The position numbers and the translations under genes are program-made. Shown piece after piece: positions 25,740 to 38,783 of a DNA stretch of 64,000 bases. Under the pieces are notes generated by a model, which searched no databases, was not told where the DNA came from, and saw only the letters and a list, made by a program, of their open reading frames with translations. The first letter of the stretch is position 1, and each line of letters begins with the position of its first letter. The DNA comes from Austropuccinia psidii (taxonomy: Eukaryota; Basidiomycota; Pucciniomycetes; Pucciniales; Sphaerophragmiaceae). The stretch covers positions 60,071,112 through 60,135,111 of the forward strand of contig JALGQZ010000004.1 in the NCBI GenBank assembly GCA_023105745.1, given 5' to 3'.

Positions 25740-28700
25740 ACACATTCAGCCTTGTGGCCTTCTTTCATGTGTAAATGTTTTTGATAGTCTATCTGAGTAA
25801 GGTATTTCTGATTCTGCCAGCCATTCATCTTCATGTAGCGGATTTCTATATCTGATGAGATATTCTCTTTGTTTTTTCCCCTAAGTCTCCTTTCTTTGAT
25901 AACTTTCTTTATCTTTTGGTCTTTACCCTATTCCACTGGTGGTACAGTCAAAGGAGTTGAGTTCCTTAAAGGAAACAGTTCTTTGTCAGCTGGTTGATAA
26001 GGTCTATCAAGCTGACTGGAAAGTTGGGGTGTTTATTTTATAATTCACCACTCAATTCCACTTTAACTGCATTGGTTCCATTTAAGGCAAAAATAACAAA
26101 AGGTGCTAGACAAGAATATTCAAGTTTCTTTTGGCCTTTGATATGATTACAATTAGAGGTTGAAAGTGGAACTAGGTCCCCTACTTTGAATTCTGATACT
26201 TTGTGACTCTTGTCCCACTTCTGTTTTGCATATTCAAAATAATCATTCATACTTTGTTTTGCATGATGTTTCACTTTTTCAAGCATTAGCTTGAAGATGG
26301 AATCTGTAGGATGGATGTAAATTAAATCTTTCCTAAATGTGTCTTCTTGGAGTCTTGGGTTCCATCCTTTCTCCAACATAGCAGGAGTTTGACCTGTGGA
26401 AGAATGGACTGATGTTTTATATGCCAATTCTAATGCAGGTATTAGGGTGCACCAGTCATGGGTAGATCCATCTGAGACTTTGAATTCTAATCCATAAGCT
26501 CACAATGTCCTTATCATGTCTTCTAAAATTTGAATTGTTCCCTCTGCTAGTCCATTTGTTTGAGGGTGATATGCTATTGAAAATGATAAGTTATTCCAAA
26601 GCAATCTATGAAGATTAATCCAAAGTGCAGATGTGAACTTGACATCCCTGTCACTTATGATATTAACAAATAATCCTTTATGAGAAATAACCCAGCTCCA
26701 TAGAAGAGCTGTATCCATAGCAGTGAGATCTTCATGACATGGTAAGAATATCGGAGTCTTGGTATATCTTTCTACAATGACTAAACAAGCATTATAACTT
26801 CTGTCACCAATTGGAGGAAGTGCTGTGACCCATTCCATGTGAGCAACCTCCCAAAGGTATTTTGGTTCTTGAATATGAATCATTAGTCCAAATTTCTTGC
26901 CTGTACTCCTATTTGCTTTTTGGCATCTGTCACAGGTATGGCAATATTCAATGGTTTCATTTCTCCAAGATGGCCACCATGCACAGTTTTTCACTTTTCA
27001 AGTGTTCTGTCTTCTGACAGGTTTCCAGAGTAGATGCTATCATGGAATTCATGAAGAACTGTATTGATAAGCAATCTGCTACACAATGTCATTACACAAA
27101 AAGTTTTGGTTCTGCGGCAAATTATTCCATCAAACAAGTGAAATCTGCCTTCAGAATAGGAATTTTTACAAACCTCATCCAGTGAATTGACTAAAGATGT
27201 ATCTTTGCAGTCTTTATCTAACAAGGAAGTCAAGATATGGAAATTCTTGTCCTGTTTATAAGATTCTCTGACTTCTTTAAAGAATTCAGTCCCAATATCA
27301 GTCATGTTAATTCCTTCAATTGGAATCTGTGGTTCTGCTCCCAAAAGTACATAAGCTGGGCTATCAAGATTATTGGCTAATGCCCACCTGCTAAGTCCAT
27401 CAGCATTCTTTTGAATGTTTCCTGCCTTATGAGCTATAGTCAAGTTTCCTCTCTATCCTTGAATGGCTATCCGCCATCTCAACATATGTCTATTGGGAGT
27501 TTTCATGTTAAGAAGTGATTTCTTGGCATTACAGTCAGTTAACACTTCAAAAACACTGCCATCAAGATAATAGTGTAATTTCTCAAGTTCCCATAACAAA
27601 AAAAAACACTCCATCTGGCTTGCACAATATCTGGCTTCTGTTGGTTTGATTTGTCTTGAGATGTAACAAACTGGTCCTTCTGTAGGTTTCTCATCAATAA
27701 TTTGGACTTGATGTAGGGCTGCCGCTAATCCATCTCCACATCCATCAATGTAAAATTTAAAAGGTATATTCCAGTCACGAATGAGTAGTAAAAGTGCTTC
27801 TGTAAGAGATTTCCTTATCTTTTCATAAGCTTTCATCCTTTCCTGTGTCATCTCAAATACTGTCTGTTGATCACAGATTCTATAGAGTGATTTGGCTGAA
27901 ATTTCAAAGTCTTTCAGGTGTTTCCTGTAATAACTGGCAAGTCCAAGAAAAGACGTCATTTCTTTCTTATTCTGAGGTAATGGCTTAAGTAACACTGCTG
28001 CAACTTTATTTTTGTCAATACCCAAGCTTAAACCAGAAAAAATATGTCCTAAAGCTGTAAGTTCTTCAAAGCCAATCTTATGTTTCTTCAGTGAGATTTT
28101 CATATTCCACCTGTAACTTTGTCAAGTACTCTTGCAAGTCTTTCAAGGTGAAAAGACCATGAGTCAGAACATATGATAATATCATCAATATAAATGATAA
28201 GCCATCCTTCAGATAATTCTGTGGGGAAGATAGTATTAATCATTCTTTCATAATGAGATGGTGCATTTTTTAATATCAAAAGGCATTCTAAGATACTCAT
28301 AAATACCACAGTGAGTGATAATTCTAAGTAATTTCTTAGTTCTGGGCATCAAAAAGGTTTGATGAAAGGCTTTCAATGCATCAATGAATGTTATATACTT
28401 GGCTTTGGACAATTGAACCAAAGTTTCTTGGGTTTTAGGTATTGGATACCTATCTGGAACTGTATAGGTCTTCAGTGCTCTAAAATATCCAATCATTCTA
28501 GATTTATCATTTTTCCAAGAAATAATAACAGGTGTTTTCACCTCAACTTCCTTATTGGGGCCTACTGTGCTTAGTACAACTAGTTTGATTGACAATTGGA
28601 TATGTTTCTCCAAGGCTTCTCTAGCTATGGGACTTGCTGGATAAGCTGGTCTTCTAAGTACTGGGGGTTATGTTCTGTCAATATTAAGAGTAATATGAAC

Positions 28701-29039
28701 ATCATTCCCTTTAATAGAGCCTAATTGTTCATCATCAGAAGCAAAAGAATTCTTATAAGTGTACAATACATTAACAAGTTCCTTCCTCATTTTGGGTGAC
28801 AATTATGGATTAATTTGTGCTTCAAGAAATTTATCTGTCACAAATTCTTCCTTATAAGTATCTTTATTTGAAGATAATATTGATTCTTGTTTTGTAATAT
28901 TGAAACAAGCAAATTTTTGTCTTTTATTTTCTTCAATTGTAAAATATCTGTCCTTATGTTTATTGATTTCAATACCATAAATCTTCAAGTAATCATTTTC
29001 AAGAATGATATGTTGATATGTACAGTTAACCATTACTAC
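25740..29039 (-). pseudogene. Broken Ty3/Gypsy pol of element H (protease end, RT, RNase H, integrase, chromodomain)
   Basis: Read right to left. 29033-28803 holds the end of the protease and linker. 28613-28100 holds the reverse transcriptase in two frames, with RMPF, GIYEYLRMPF and the intact active-site loop YIDDIII. 28103-27453 holds the RT thumb and RNase H (YIDG, SQMEC, LTDCNA). 27443-26991 holds the linker toward the integrase zinc domain. 26994-26500 holds the integrase with CDRCQK; its first catalytic residue is changed (VERYTKT instead of VDRYSKT), while ISDRD and the Glu of GLAEG remain. 26427-26038 is the integrase C-terminal part. A degraded chromodomain-like tail (KERRLRGKN) is legible near 25860-25900. 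At least six frame breaks separate these pieces, so the gene is dead. The upstream gag and protease lie at 55715-56569, displaced by the insertion of element B. Confidence 0.9.
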
Positions 29040-31367
29040 TGTAAGGTTTGTCTATGAAACTCTTGATAATAGTAGCAATAACAAGAGCACTATGACTGTC
29101 CTCATTAGAAATATATAATATAACAAAATATTATAACCACAAATTTAAATATAATTATTAAAAATAATTATATATAAGAAATAAGTTTAATTATTATTAT
29201 AGAAATATAATAATAAAAAAATATAATAATTATAATAAATTATAATTATTCTATTATTGTTATAGTCACTGACAATCATAACAATAAGAAGTGTAAAGCT
29301 CTTAATAAGACAATTACACGTGAAAATATGAATATTAACCACTTATAAATAATATAGATATTATTTATAAAAGAATTAAAACACACACTGTGCAAGAATA
29401 ATTCTTATAGAAAAAATTCTATATAAAAAAAACTAATACTAGATAAAAAAGATATAGAACTTTAGAGAAAACTTACTTATAATATTTATTTAATACAACA
29501 AGTTTTAAAAGAATTAAGACACACACTGTGCAGAAAAAATTCATATAGAAAAAATTCTATATAAAAAAAACCAATACTAGATAAAAAAAGATATAGGACT
29601 TTACAGAAAACTTACTTATAATATTTATTTAATACAACAAGTTAAACAACAACATTAATTATATTAAATAATAATTATAGGTTAAAACACGCCAAAAATC
29701 AATATTTTTAAAGATAAAACAACTTTTTATAATAAAAATTATGATTAAAGAGTTTTTAAGAGGAATTTGTGGATTTTTGGAAGATATTTAAGATGATAAT
29801 TTTATATAATAAAATTTATTCTTGGTGATTACAACAATAATCTAAATTCTATAATTTCAATTCTTCAATTTTAATTAATAAAGAATAAAATAACTCAAGA
29901 ATTACTTTAATAATAAGATTTTATATTTAATAAAACTTTATATGTTTAAATTTCTAATATGATTGGATTGATAATGAATGATGGACAAAAACAGTGGTGA
30001 AAAGACTCTTTTTATGCCTTCAGAGCAGCTCTCATGATTCATAATGAATAGAGAGGGCGTTCCCAAACCAAAACTGAAAAGCCATGCTTAAGAATTAAGT
30101 TCTTAACTTAAGGCAACTTATTTTCAATTCCAATTTAAAGCTACCAGTCTTATTCTTAGCTCCAAGTAACTTTAATCCTCATTTAAACTAATTATTTTAA
30201 GTTTTAATATGAAATAAGCTTATTTATATTAAAGTTCATCACATGAACAACTTAAGGATAGAGTTTCAAGCAGAAATCACTTAAACTCAATTTTTAATTA
30301 ATTTTTAAAGAAATTATAATTTTCTTTAAACTTAATTAAAAGAGTAAATTTCCAGGCTAATTACCCAGGAGATTTATTTATAAAAAAAATACTTAAAATT
30401 CAATTTATATGTAGATAATATTAAATTATAAGCTGTGTGAAATTTTCAAGCAAATCTATTAAGAATTGGATTTTTAATGAAGTTTTGAAGTTATTGCTAT
30501 TTTTCCACGTAAAATATCAATACACACCAAACCTTAACTTTTGATAAGGTTTTAATGATTGTAACCTTAAAGTTTTAAGCTTATTTAAGCTTTTTCAGCT
30601 TAATTAAGTTTTGAAAGTTCTTAAAACCTTAAATTCAAGCCTGCATATTGGGATTTACCCTTTGGCAGCTTGAAATTCCTGTCTAAATTGGGATAAAACC
30701 AGTTTAAACTTTGATGTTGGATCAAAGTCTAATCTTAAAGCTTAAATAAGGTTGAAAATCCTCCAATACAGGTGGACAACCTTAATTGAATCCTTTCAGA
30801 TCCAAAAAGCTGGGTACCCCAGCTCTATTTGGTCTTTTTCCTTTGTCCCACCTTTCTGCATGGATTTTGCCCTTTTATTTATTTAAAGCCATACTATGGC
30901 CTTAAACCCTTTTAAATTGAGCTCATGCAGGATTTACATTCTGTATGGCAAATCCTCAGCCAATTCAGTAAATATACACAACACCTCAATTTTAACTAAA
31001 ATTTTGGTAAGTTTGCATAAACCTTATGCAACTTTAAATTTAAGCTTATTTAAGCTTAAATTTAACAATTTTAAAAAATGTTAAAAAAAGCTACATTAGT
31101 ACTGTGAGATTCTTAAATCCTCTAATAACATAAGAAATAAGTGTTTTTGGGTATAACACCTTATGGGTGTACCCTAGGTTATTTTTGGTGTAGAATCCAC
31201 AAATGACATAATATTTCTAACTTTGTTTATCCAAAAAAAAATTATACTTATTTTTTGTTATTTTTTAATTATAAATTCAATTAAAAAGTCTGTTAAAGAC
31301 AAATTCAACTGTGTATAAAGTCATTTGTGGCCTTATGGGTATTTTATACATACCTCACAGGCTCACA
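29040..31367 (-). mobile_element. 3' LTR of element B
   Basis: It starts TGTAAGGTTTGTC and ends CAGGCTCACA, and matches the 5' LTR at 53560-55714 with scattered changes. It is 173 bases longer, mostly because of a tandem duplication at 29369-29643. It is followed on the right by the polypurine tract of the element. Confidence 0.93.
29369..29643. repeat. Tandem duplication (two units of about 138 bases) in the 3' LTR of B
   Basis: The stretch beginning AAAAGAATTAA and ending AATACAACAAGTT occurs twice in a row, starting at 29369 and 29507. The matching part of the 5' LTR (about 53865-53995) has it once. The duplication therefore arose in this LTR after insertion, or in the template LTR. Confidence 0.85.
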
Positions 31368-31388
31368 TTCCCTACCACCAAAAAAAAG
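31368..31388 (-). promoter_or_regulatory. Polypurine tract of element B
   Basis: On the minus strand TTTTTTTTGGTGGTAGGGAA directly precedes the TGTGAGCC start of the 3' LTR, the standard position of the plus-strand primer. Confidence 0.8.
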
Positions 31389-31505
31389 AATTGTACCACA
31401 ATTTTTCTTTTGTAGTATACCCCCAAGTTATTTGGGGGGGTATAATCCACTGTCCAACCTCTCTACTTATACTTTTAAGTATGTAAATCACACAGTTCAA
31501 ACTTT

Positions 31506-32813
31506 TTATTGAGCAATTGGTCTTCTCTCATGTCTAAATCTTCTAAGAAACTTTTGGGAATCAGGTATTTTGCTTTCTACAATCCATTTATCTTCATTTT
31601 GTGGATTTTTATACCTGACTAAGTATTCTATTTCATTTTTTCCCCTAAGTCTTCTTTCTTTCAAGACTTTTAGTACTTTTTTATCCTCACTTTGACCTAG
31701 TGGGGGTACTTCTAAGGGTCTTTCATTTCTCAAAGCAAATAATTCCTTATCACTTGAAGCTTAATGCTTTACTAGACTGACAGGGAAAGTTGGATGTTTG
31801 TTTTCCAGTTCTCCTGACATTTCTACTTGTACTGCATTTGTCCCATGAAGGGCTTTAATAATAAGTGGTCCGGCAAAGGAATCTTTTAATTTCTTTGGGC
31901 CTTTAATATTATTAAAGTTCAAGGTTGAAACTAGTATTAAGTCCCCTACTTTGAATTCTGGGGTCTTATGACTTTTATACCATTTCTGTTTAGCATATTC
32001 AAAGGCATCATTCATGCTTTGATTTGCATTATGTCTTACTTTATCAGGCAATAACTTAAAGCTTGAAGCAGTTGGATGAATATCAACCTGAGCTTTCTTC
32101 CAAGTATCAATTGGAAGTTTGGGGTTCCATCCTTTTTCCAACATTGCAGGAGTTTTGCCTGTTGAAGCATGGATGGAGGTCTTGTAGGCTAATTCCAATG
32201 CAGATATAAGAGTACACCAATCATGTGTAAAGTCATCAGAATCTTTAAACTCCAGACCATAAGCACAAAACCTTCTGATCATGTCCTCAAGGGTTTGAAT
32301 CATTCTTTCTGCTAACCCATCTGTTTGTGGATGGTATGCTGTTGAGAATGATAGTTTTGTACCCAAAAGCGTATGTAAATTAGTCCATAAGGCTGATGTG
32401 AATTTTGGGTCTCTATCACTGATAATATTTTTAAAGAGACCAGTATGGGATATGACTCTATTCCAGATTAGAAGAGCTGTATCCATAGCTGTGTCATCTT
32501 TATGAAATGGTAAAAAGATTGGTGTTTTGCTATATCTGTCTACAATAACAATACATGCATTGTAACTTTTATCACCTCCAGGTGGTAAGGCAGTTACCCA
32601 ATCCATGTGAACCACTTCCCATGGGGTACTTGGTTCTTGAATATGGATCATTCAACCAAATCATTTACCAGTAGCTTTATTGGCTTTCTGGCATCTATCA
32701 CAACTGTTATGGTACTCAATGACATCTCTTCTTCAAGATGTCCACCAGTCACATGTCTTAATTCTTTCCTCAGTTCTGTCTTCAGACAGATGTCCAGAAT
32801 ATATGTTATCATG
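31506..32813 (-). pseudogene. Integrase and chromodomain of element B
   Basis: Just inside 32813 the minus strand reads the zinc-binding part of the integrase, with CDRCQKANK near 32690-32710, broken by stops where Trp, Arg and Leu stand in relatives. The open frame 32651-31761 (296 residues) is the catalytic core: VDRYSKT, ISDRDPKF and LAERMIQ supply an intact D, D, E triad, followed by the integrase C-terminal region. After one stop, the frame 31733-31506 gives a chromodomain-like segment (RRLRGKN, EYLVRYKN, then W and ES), which places the element among the chromoviruses. Chromodomains of this group steer integration to marked chromatin. The right end is cut by a solo LTR at 32814. Confidence 0.9.
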
Positions 32814-34737
32814 TGTAAGATGTGACTATGAAACTGATGATAATATTACTATTAATCAACAGTACTATGTCTGTTCTTATGAAATATAATAATAAAAAAT
32901 TATTATAACCACAATTAAATAATTATAAAATTATTTCTTTCACGTGTTATACACTACTAGTGATTATAACTGTGAGCAGTAATTGTCTACAAGAATCAAT
33001 TACAAGAAGAATTTAATGATAAAAACTTCTTTATTAAAATAATGAAATTATTTTAATATATAATTATCTTTTACAAGAATAATTATAAGGATAATTCTTG
33101 AAGAAAACTATTACTAGAGAAAAACTTTAAGAATTAAAAATAAATGACTCACTAATACTCCAAAGAACTTATTCATAGATAAAAGTAGAGAAATTTGATG
33201 TGGAATTGTGGATTTAAGGGATCAAAAGGATTTATAACAGTATTACAACAATATATAGTTGGATTCTAGGATTTCACGTCTTTCTGGATGATTTGGAAAG
33301 ATTTAAAACACTTAAGAATAGTTTTAACTAATACTTACTTGTTGGTAATAATGATTCAATAAATTGATAAGATGATGATGATATGGAAAAAACAGCAAGA
33401 ATAGGCTTCTTTTAAGTCAACAACAGCTCACAGAGGCATGCCATGGAGCAAACTGAAAAACCAGTGAGTGAGAAAACAATAAACCCTTTTGGATTAATGA
33501 TTGCATCATCTGTTGTCACGTAAGATTATCATAATTACTTAATTGATGCTTTTACGTGACTACCAACCCCAATATGGTTAAGAATAAAAGGAGTAACATC
33601 TGTAAATCTTCTTTTATTCTAAAATAATCATTGATTTCTCAAAGTTATCAATGTTATTGCCAATTTCATCACAGGTTGTAATTACTGTGAATTTTTGAAG
33701 ATTCAGTGTTTCACGTAGAATGGTCAAAAATGGACTGTAAGTAAAACTTTTAATTTTACTAGTAAAACCATAATTCTTTTTGGTTGTACCATAGATAATA
33801 CAGTTCTTCATTGGTCCTGAAAGCTTCAGGAAGATTCATTAAGAATTGTATTTTTAATGAATTTTTGAAGTTTTTACCTCATTTCTACATAGAATTGCAA
33901 ATAGCAGTATTTTGCTGGTTGCTATGAGGTAAATCAATGAATATGGATCCCAAAAGGGTTTAATTACTCTTTTAGGATCTAGTCATGGAAAGTCATCAAG
34001 AATTGACGTGGTTACAGGAGCCTAAGTAGCTTATTACCTCCTTGGCACGTCAAAATAGCAGGTTATTTGCTATTTTTCTTATGATTACAGTAGGTGTAAC
34101 TTGGTAACCAAGTTCCCAAAGAGTTTTAGTTTACCAATTGGGCCAAGATGAGCCATGGATCCATGCTCTGGAGCTATCCACGCCTCTGAGGCCTCAGAAG
34201 TTGGGTACCCTGGCTCTCTTTGATGTCTTTTGTCCCCCTTGCTTATTTTTTACGTCAAAATAGTAATTTAAGCTTAAAGTGAGATATCCACTATGGGTGT
34301 ACCAAAGGTCCATGTAAGAATACCATGATATTAAGTGCTCAAAACATGCATAACACTATTCTTAGTGTATATGTAACATGGGATTTCTCACTTTCCCATT
34401 ATTTTGGCTAAAAATCAAGAAAAACAAAAATTTTCACGGATCCTTTATGTGGTATTAATGATGTGATATTGAAGTATTTTCCATTTTACCACCTCAAATA
34501 CTTAAATTGAGGTTATTCACTCTATGGAGCTACCCTAGGTGAATTTTTGTGTAGAATCCAAATCTGGTCTTAAATCCATGGATTTACTTACTCAATAAAA
34601 AGTTATTCATCTTTTCTGAAATTGAAAATGATGAATTTTGGATATATGCATGACTTATGAGTTTTGCATAATTCAAAATTTCTTTTTAAGATGATTGTGG
34701 TCTATTTGGGTATGTAAAATATACCTCAAGGCTCACA
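32814..34737 (-). mobile_element. Solo LTR of family C in the pol of element B
   Basis: It starts TGTAAGATGTGAC and ends AAGGCTCACA. The target duplication TCATG is perfect (32809-32813 and 34738-34742). Removing it rejoins the RNase H-linker side with the integrase zinc-domain side of element B. Length is 1924 bases. Confidence 0.94.
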
Positions 34738-36888
34738 TCATGGCATTCTAGTAGTATTGTGTTAATTAAAATTCTACTACATAGGACCATTACACATGTG
34801 TGTTTAGATCTATGATATAGTATGCCATCAAATAAATGGAATCTTCCATTATCATAAGATGTTTTCCAAATATCATCCAGAGAATTAGCCAAGGCTACAT
34901 CTTTGCAATCTTTGTCAAGTAGAGCAGTAAGAATATGACAATTCTTATCTTGCTTATAGCTTTCTCTAACTTCTTCAAAGAATTCTGTTCCAACATCTGT
35001 GATATTAATTCCTCTGATTGGAATTTGAGATTCTGCACTTGTAGGAACATAGGCAGGGTTGTCAGGTGTATTTGGTAATGCCCATCTACTTAAGCCATCA
35101 GCATTCTTATGAATATTTCCAGATTTATGTACTATGTTCATATTGCCTCTATACTCCTGTATAGCAATCTGCCATCTTAACATGTGTCTGTTTGGAGTTT
35201 TCATGTTAAGAAGTGATTTTACTGCATTACAATCAGTAATTACTTCAAATACACTACCATCAAGATAGTCATGAAGTTTTTCCAAAGCCCAAACAAGGCA
35301 AAGGCACTCCATTTGGCTAGCTCCATAGCTGGCCTCAGTAGGTTTAATTTGTCTTGAAATAAAACAAATTGGACCTTCATAAGGTTTGTCATTGACAATT
35401 TGAACTTGATGAAGAGAAGCTCCCAAACCTTCACCACATGCATCAATATAAAGCTTGAAAGGAAGTTTCCTATCTGGCATTAATAATAATGGTGCATTGG
35501 TCAAGGCATACTTGATTTGATCATACGCTTGAATCCTCTCCTGTGTCATTTCAAAAACAGTTTGTTGATCACAAATTCTGTATAATGATCTGGCATGGAT
35601 TGCAAAATCTTTAAGGTGTTTCCTGTAATAACTGGAAAACCCTAAAAAAGACATCATTTCTTTTTGTTCTGAGGCATCTGTTTCAGTAAAACTGCAGCCA
35701 CTTTTTTTTGTTAAAACCAAGGCTCAGTCCTGAGACTACATGTCCTAGAGCTTTTAACTCATGAAGTACAAAATTACATTTCTTAAGAGATATTTTAATT
35801 TTCACTTGAAGAATTTTCTTAAGTACTAATGAAAGTCTCTCTAAACGTAATTGCCAGGTTTTTGAACAAATGATGATGTCATCAATATAAATGATTAAAC
35901 ATCTTTCTGATAATTCATGTGGGAAGATGGTATTCATCATTCTCTGATAATGAGAGGGTGCACTTTTAATACCAAAAGGCATTCTCAAATATTCATAAAT
36001 CCCACAATGAGATATTATTCTCAATAATTTCCTAGCATGAGGTGTTAAAACATTCTGATGAAAGCCTTTCAGAGCATCCATGGAAGTCATGAATCTTGCT
36101 TTGGATAATTGAGTCAAAGTCTCATGAATTCTAAGGATTGGATACCTGTCTGGAATAGTATAGGTATTCAGTGCTCCAAAATCACCAACCATTCTTGACT
36201 TATCATTATGCCAAGTAGTGATTACTGGAGTTGTGACTTCTACCTCCTCATTGTGTCCAACGTTTCTAAGAAATCCCAGTTTAATTAGTTCATTAATATG
36301 ACTTTATAATGGTTCTCTAGCCCTAGGGCTAGCTTGGTAAGCTGGTATTCTTAATAGTAGCGGATAAGGCCTTTCTACATTAAGCATGATGTCCACTTCA
36401 TGGCCTTTTATAGCTCCAAGTGGTTCATTATCTGAAGGAAAGGCTTCCCTGTATTGAAATGAAATTTCAACAAGCTCTTCCTTCATTTCTGGTGTTAATT
36501 CAGGACTAATTCGTGCTTCAATCAATTGAATTAACACAAATTTTTCCTTATTAAAGTTTTTCACTTGTTTAATGACAGTAATTTCTCTTTTTTCTAGAGG
36601 AAAAGCAAATTTTTGTCTTTTGTTTTCCCCTATAGTGAAATACCTGTCTTTATGATTATTAATATCAATACCATAAATATTGAGATAATCATTCCCAAGT
36701 ATAAAGTGTTGTGAAGTACAATTATTCATGACAACAATTTCAACTTTCAATCTTATACTTCCTGTAGGATGAGGAAATATTATTGCTGCTTCAAATATAC
36801 CCAAGGGGTGCATATTTTGGCTAGCACTGCTGAATGTTATACCTTCAATTGGAAGTGCAAAAAGCACCTGAGTCAAGGTGTCTCGTGG
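34738..36888 (-). pseudogene. Protease end, reverse transcriptase and RNase H of element B
   Basis: Read right to left. 36876-36304 contains the end of the protease (HFILGNDYLNIYGI) and the linker into RT; the protease active site reads as DSGA close to the solo LTR at 36889, in a neighbouring frame. A stop near 36300 separates it from 36192-35683, the RT core with the intact loop YIDDIII near 35890. A frameshift in a run of eight T at about 35701-35708 leads into 35720-34738, the RT thumb and RNase H ([19 protein letters not shown]). The frame is then cut by the solo LTR at 34737. Nearly all catalytic residues survive, so decay is moderate compared with elements H and I. Confidence 0.9.
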
Positions 36889-38783
36889 TGTGAGCCTTGA
36901 AGTATATTTTACATACCCAAATAGGCCACAATTATCTTGAAAATAAATTCTGAATTATGCATAACTCATAAGTCATGCATATATCCAAAATTCATCATTT
37001 TTGATTTCAGAAAAGATGAATAACTTTTTATTGAGTAAGTAAATCTGTTGATTTAGGGCCAGATTTGGTTTCTACAAAAAATTCACCTGGGTAGCTCCAT
37101 AGAGTGAATAAGCTCAAACTAACTCTTTGAGGTGGTAATATGCAAAATAATACAATACCACATCATCAATACCACATAAAAGATCCGTGAAAAGTTTTGT
37201 TTTTCTTAATTTCACGCCAAAATAATGGGAATGTGAGAAATCCCATGTTAAATATACACTAAGAATAGTGTTATGCATGTTTTGAGCACTTAATATCATG
37301 GTATTCTTACATGGACTTTTGGTACACCCATGGTGGATATCTCACTTACAGCTCAATTTTCTATTTTGATGTGAAAAATAAGCAAGGGGGACAAAAGACA
37401 TCAAAGAGAGCCAGGGTGCCCAACTTCTGAGGCCTCAGAGGCATGGACAGCTCCAAAGCTTGGATCCATGGTTGATCTTGGCCTAATTGGTAAACTCAAA
37501 CCTTTTGGGAACTTGGTTACCATGTTACAACTACATTAAATCTTAAGAAAATAACAAATAACCTGCTATTTTGACATGCCAAGGAGGTAAAAAGCTACTT
37601 AGACTTCTGTAACCATGTCAATTCTTAATTATTTTCCATGGAAAAACCCCAAAAGAGTAATAAAAACCCTTTTTGGAATTTTATCCATTGAATCACCTCA
37701 TAGCAACCAGTTAAACACTGATATTTGCAATTCTACGTAGAAATGAGGTAAAAACTTCAAAAATTCATTAAAAATACAATTCTTAATGAATCTTTTTGAA
37801 ACATTCAGGACCAATGGAGAACTGTATTATCTATGGTACAACCAAGAAGAATTACAGTTTTAGGAGTAAAATTAAAAGTTTTATTTACAGCCCATTTTTG
37901 ACTACTCTATGTGAAACACTGAATCTTCAAAAATTCACATTAATTACAACCTGTGATGAAATTGCCAATAACATTGATAAATTTGAGAAATCAATAGTTA
38001 TTTTGGAATAAAAGAAGATTTACAGATGTTACTCCTTTTATTCTGAACCATATTGGGGTTTGTAGTCATGTAAAAGTATCAATTAAGTAATTATGATAAT
38101 CTTATGTGACAACAGATGATGCAATCAATAATACAAAAGAGTTTATTGTTTTCTCACTCACTGGTTTTTCATTTTTCTTTATGGCACGCCTCTGTGAGCT
38201 TTTGTTGACTTAAAAAAGGCCTCCTCTTGCTGTTTTTTCCACATCATCATCATCTTATTATCACTTATAACATTGTTACCAACAAGTAAGTATTAGTTAA
38301 AAGCTATTCTTAAGTGTTTTAATTATTTCAAAATCAATCAGAAAGACCTGAAATCATAGAATCCAACTATAAATTGTTGTAATACTCTTATAAATTCATT
38401 TTGATCCTTTAAATCCACAATTCTACGTCAAATCTCTCTATCTTATTGTTCAATAAGCTCTTTGGAATATTAGCAAGTGATTTATCTTTAATTCTTAAAG
38501 TTTTCTTCAACAATTACCATTATAATTATTCTTGCAAAAGATAATTATATATTAAAATAATTTTATTATTTTAATAAAAAGAAGTTTTATTATTAAAATC
38601 TTCTTGTAGACAACTACTTTCTCACTGTTAAAATCACTAGTAGTTTTTAACACATGAAAGAAATAATTCTTTAATTATTTAATTGTGGTTATAATAACAC
38701 TTTGTTATTATATTTCATCAGACAAGTCATAGTACTGTTGATTAATAGTAATATTATCATCAGTTTCATAGACACATCTTACA
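36889..38783 (+). mobile_element. Solo LTR of family C in the protease of element B
   Basis: It starts TGTGAGCCTTGAAG and ends CACATCTTACA, opposite in orientation to the solo LTR at 32814. The flanks are CGTGG (36884-36888) and CTTGG (38784-38788), four of five matching. The Gag-protease reading of element B resumes on both sides. Length is 1895 bases. Confidence 0.88.

Noticed and set aside
30896..31084. Short frame repeated at 55245-55433 as a conserved small protein
   Set aside because: Both copies lie at the same place in the two LTRs of element B, so the conservation is that of the LTR and not of a protein.
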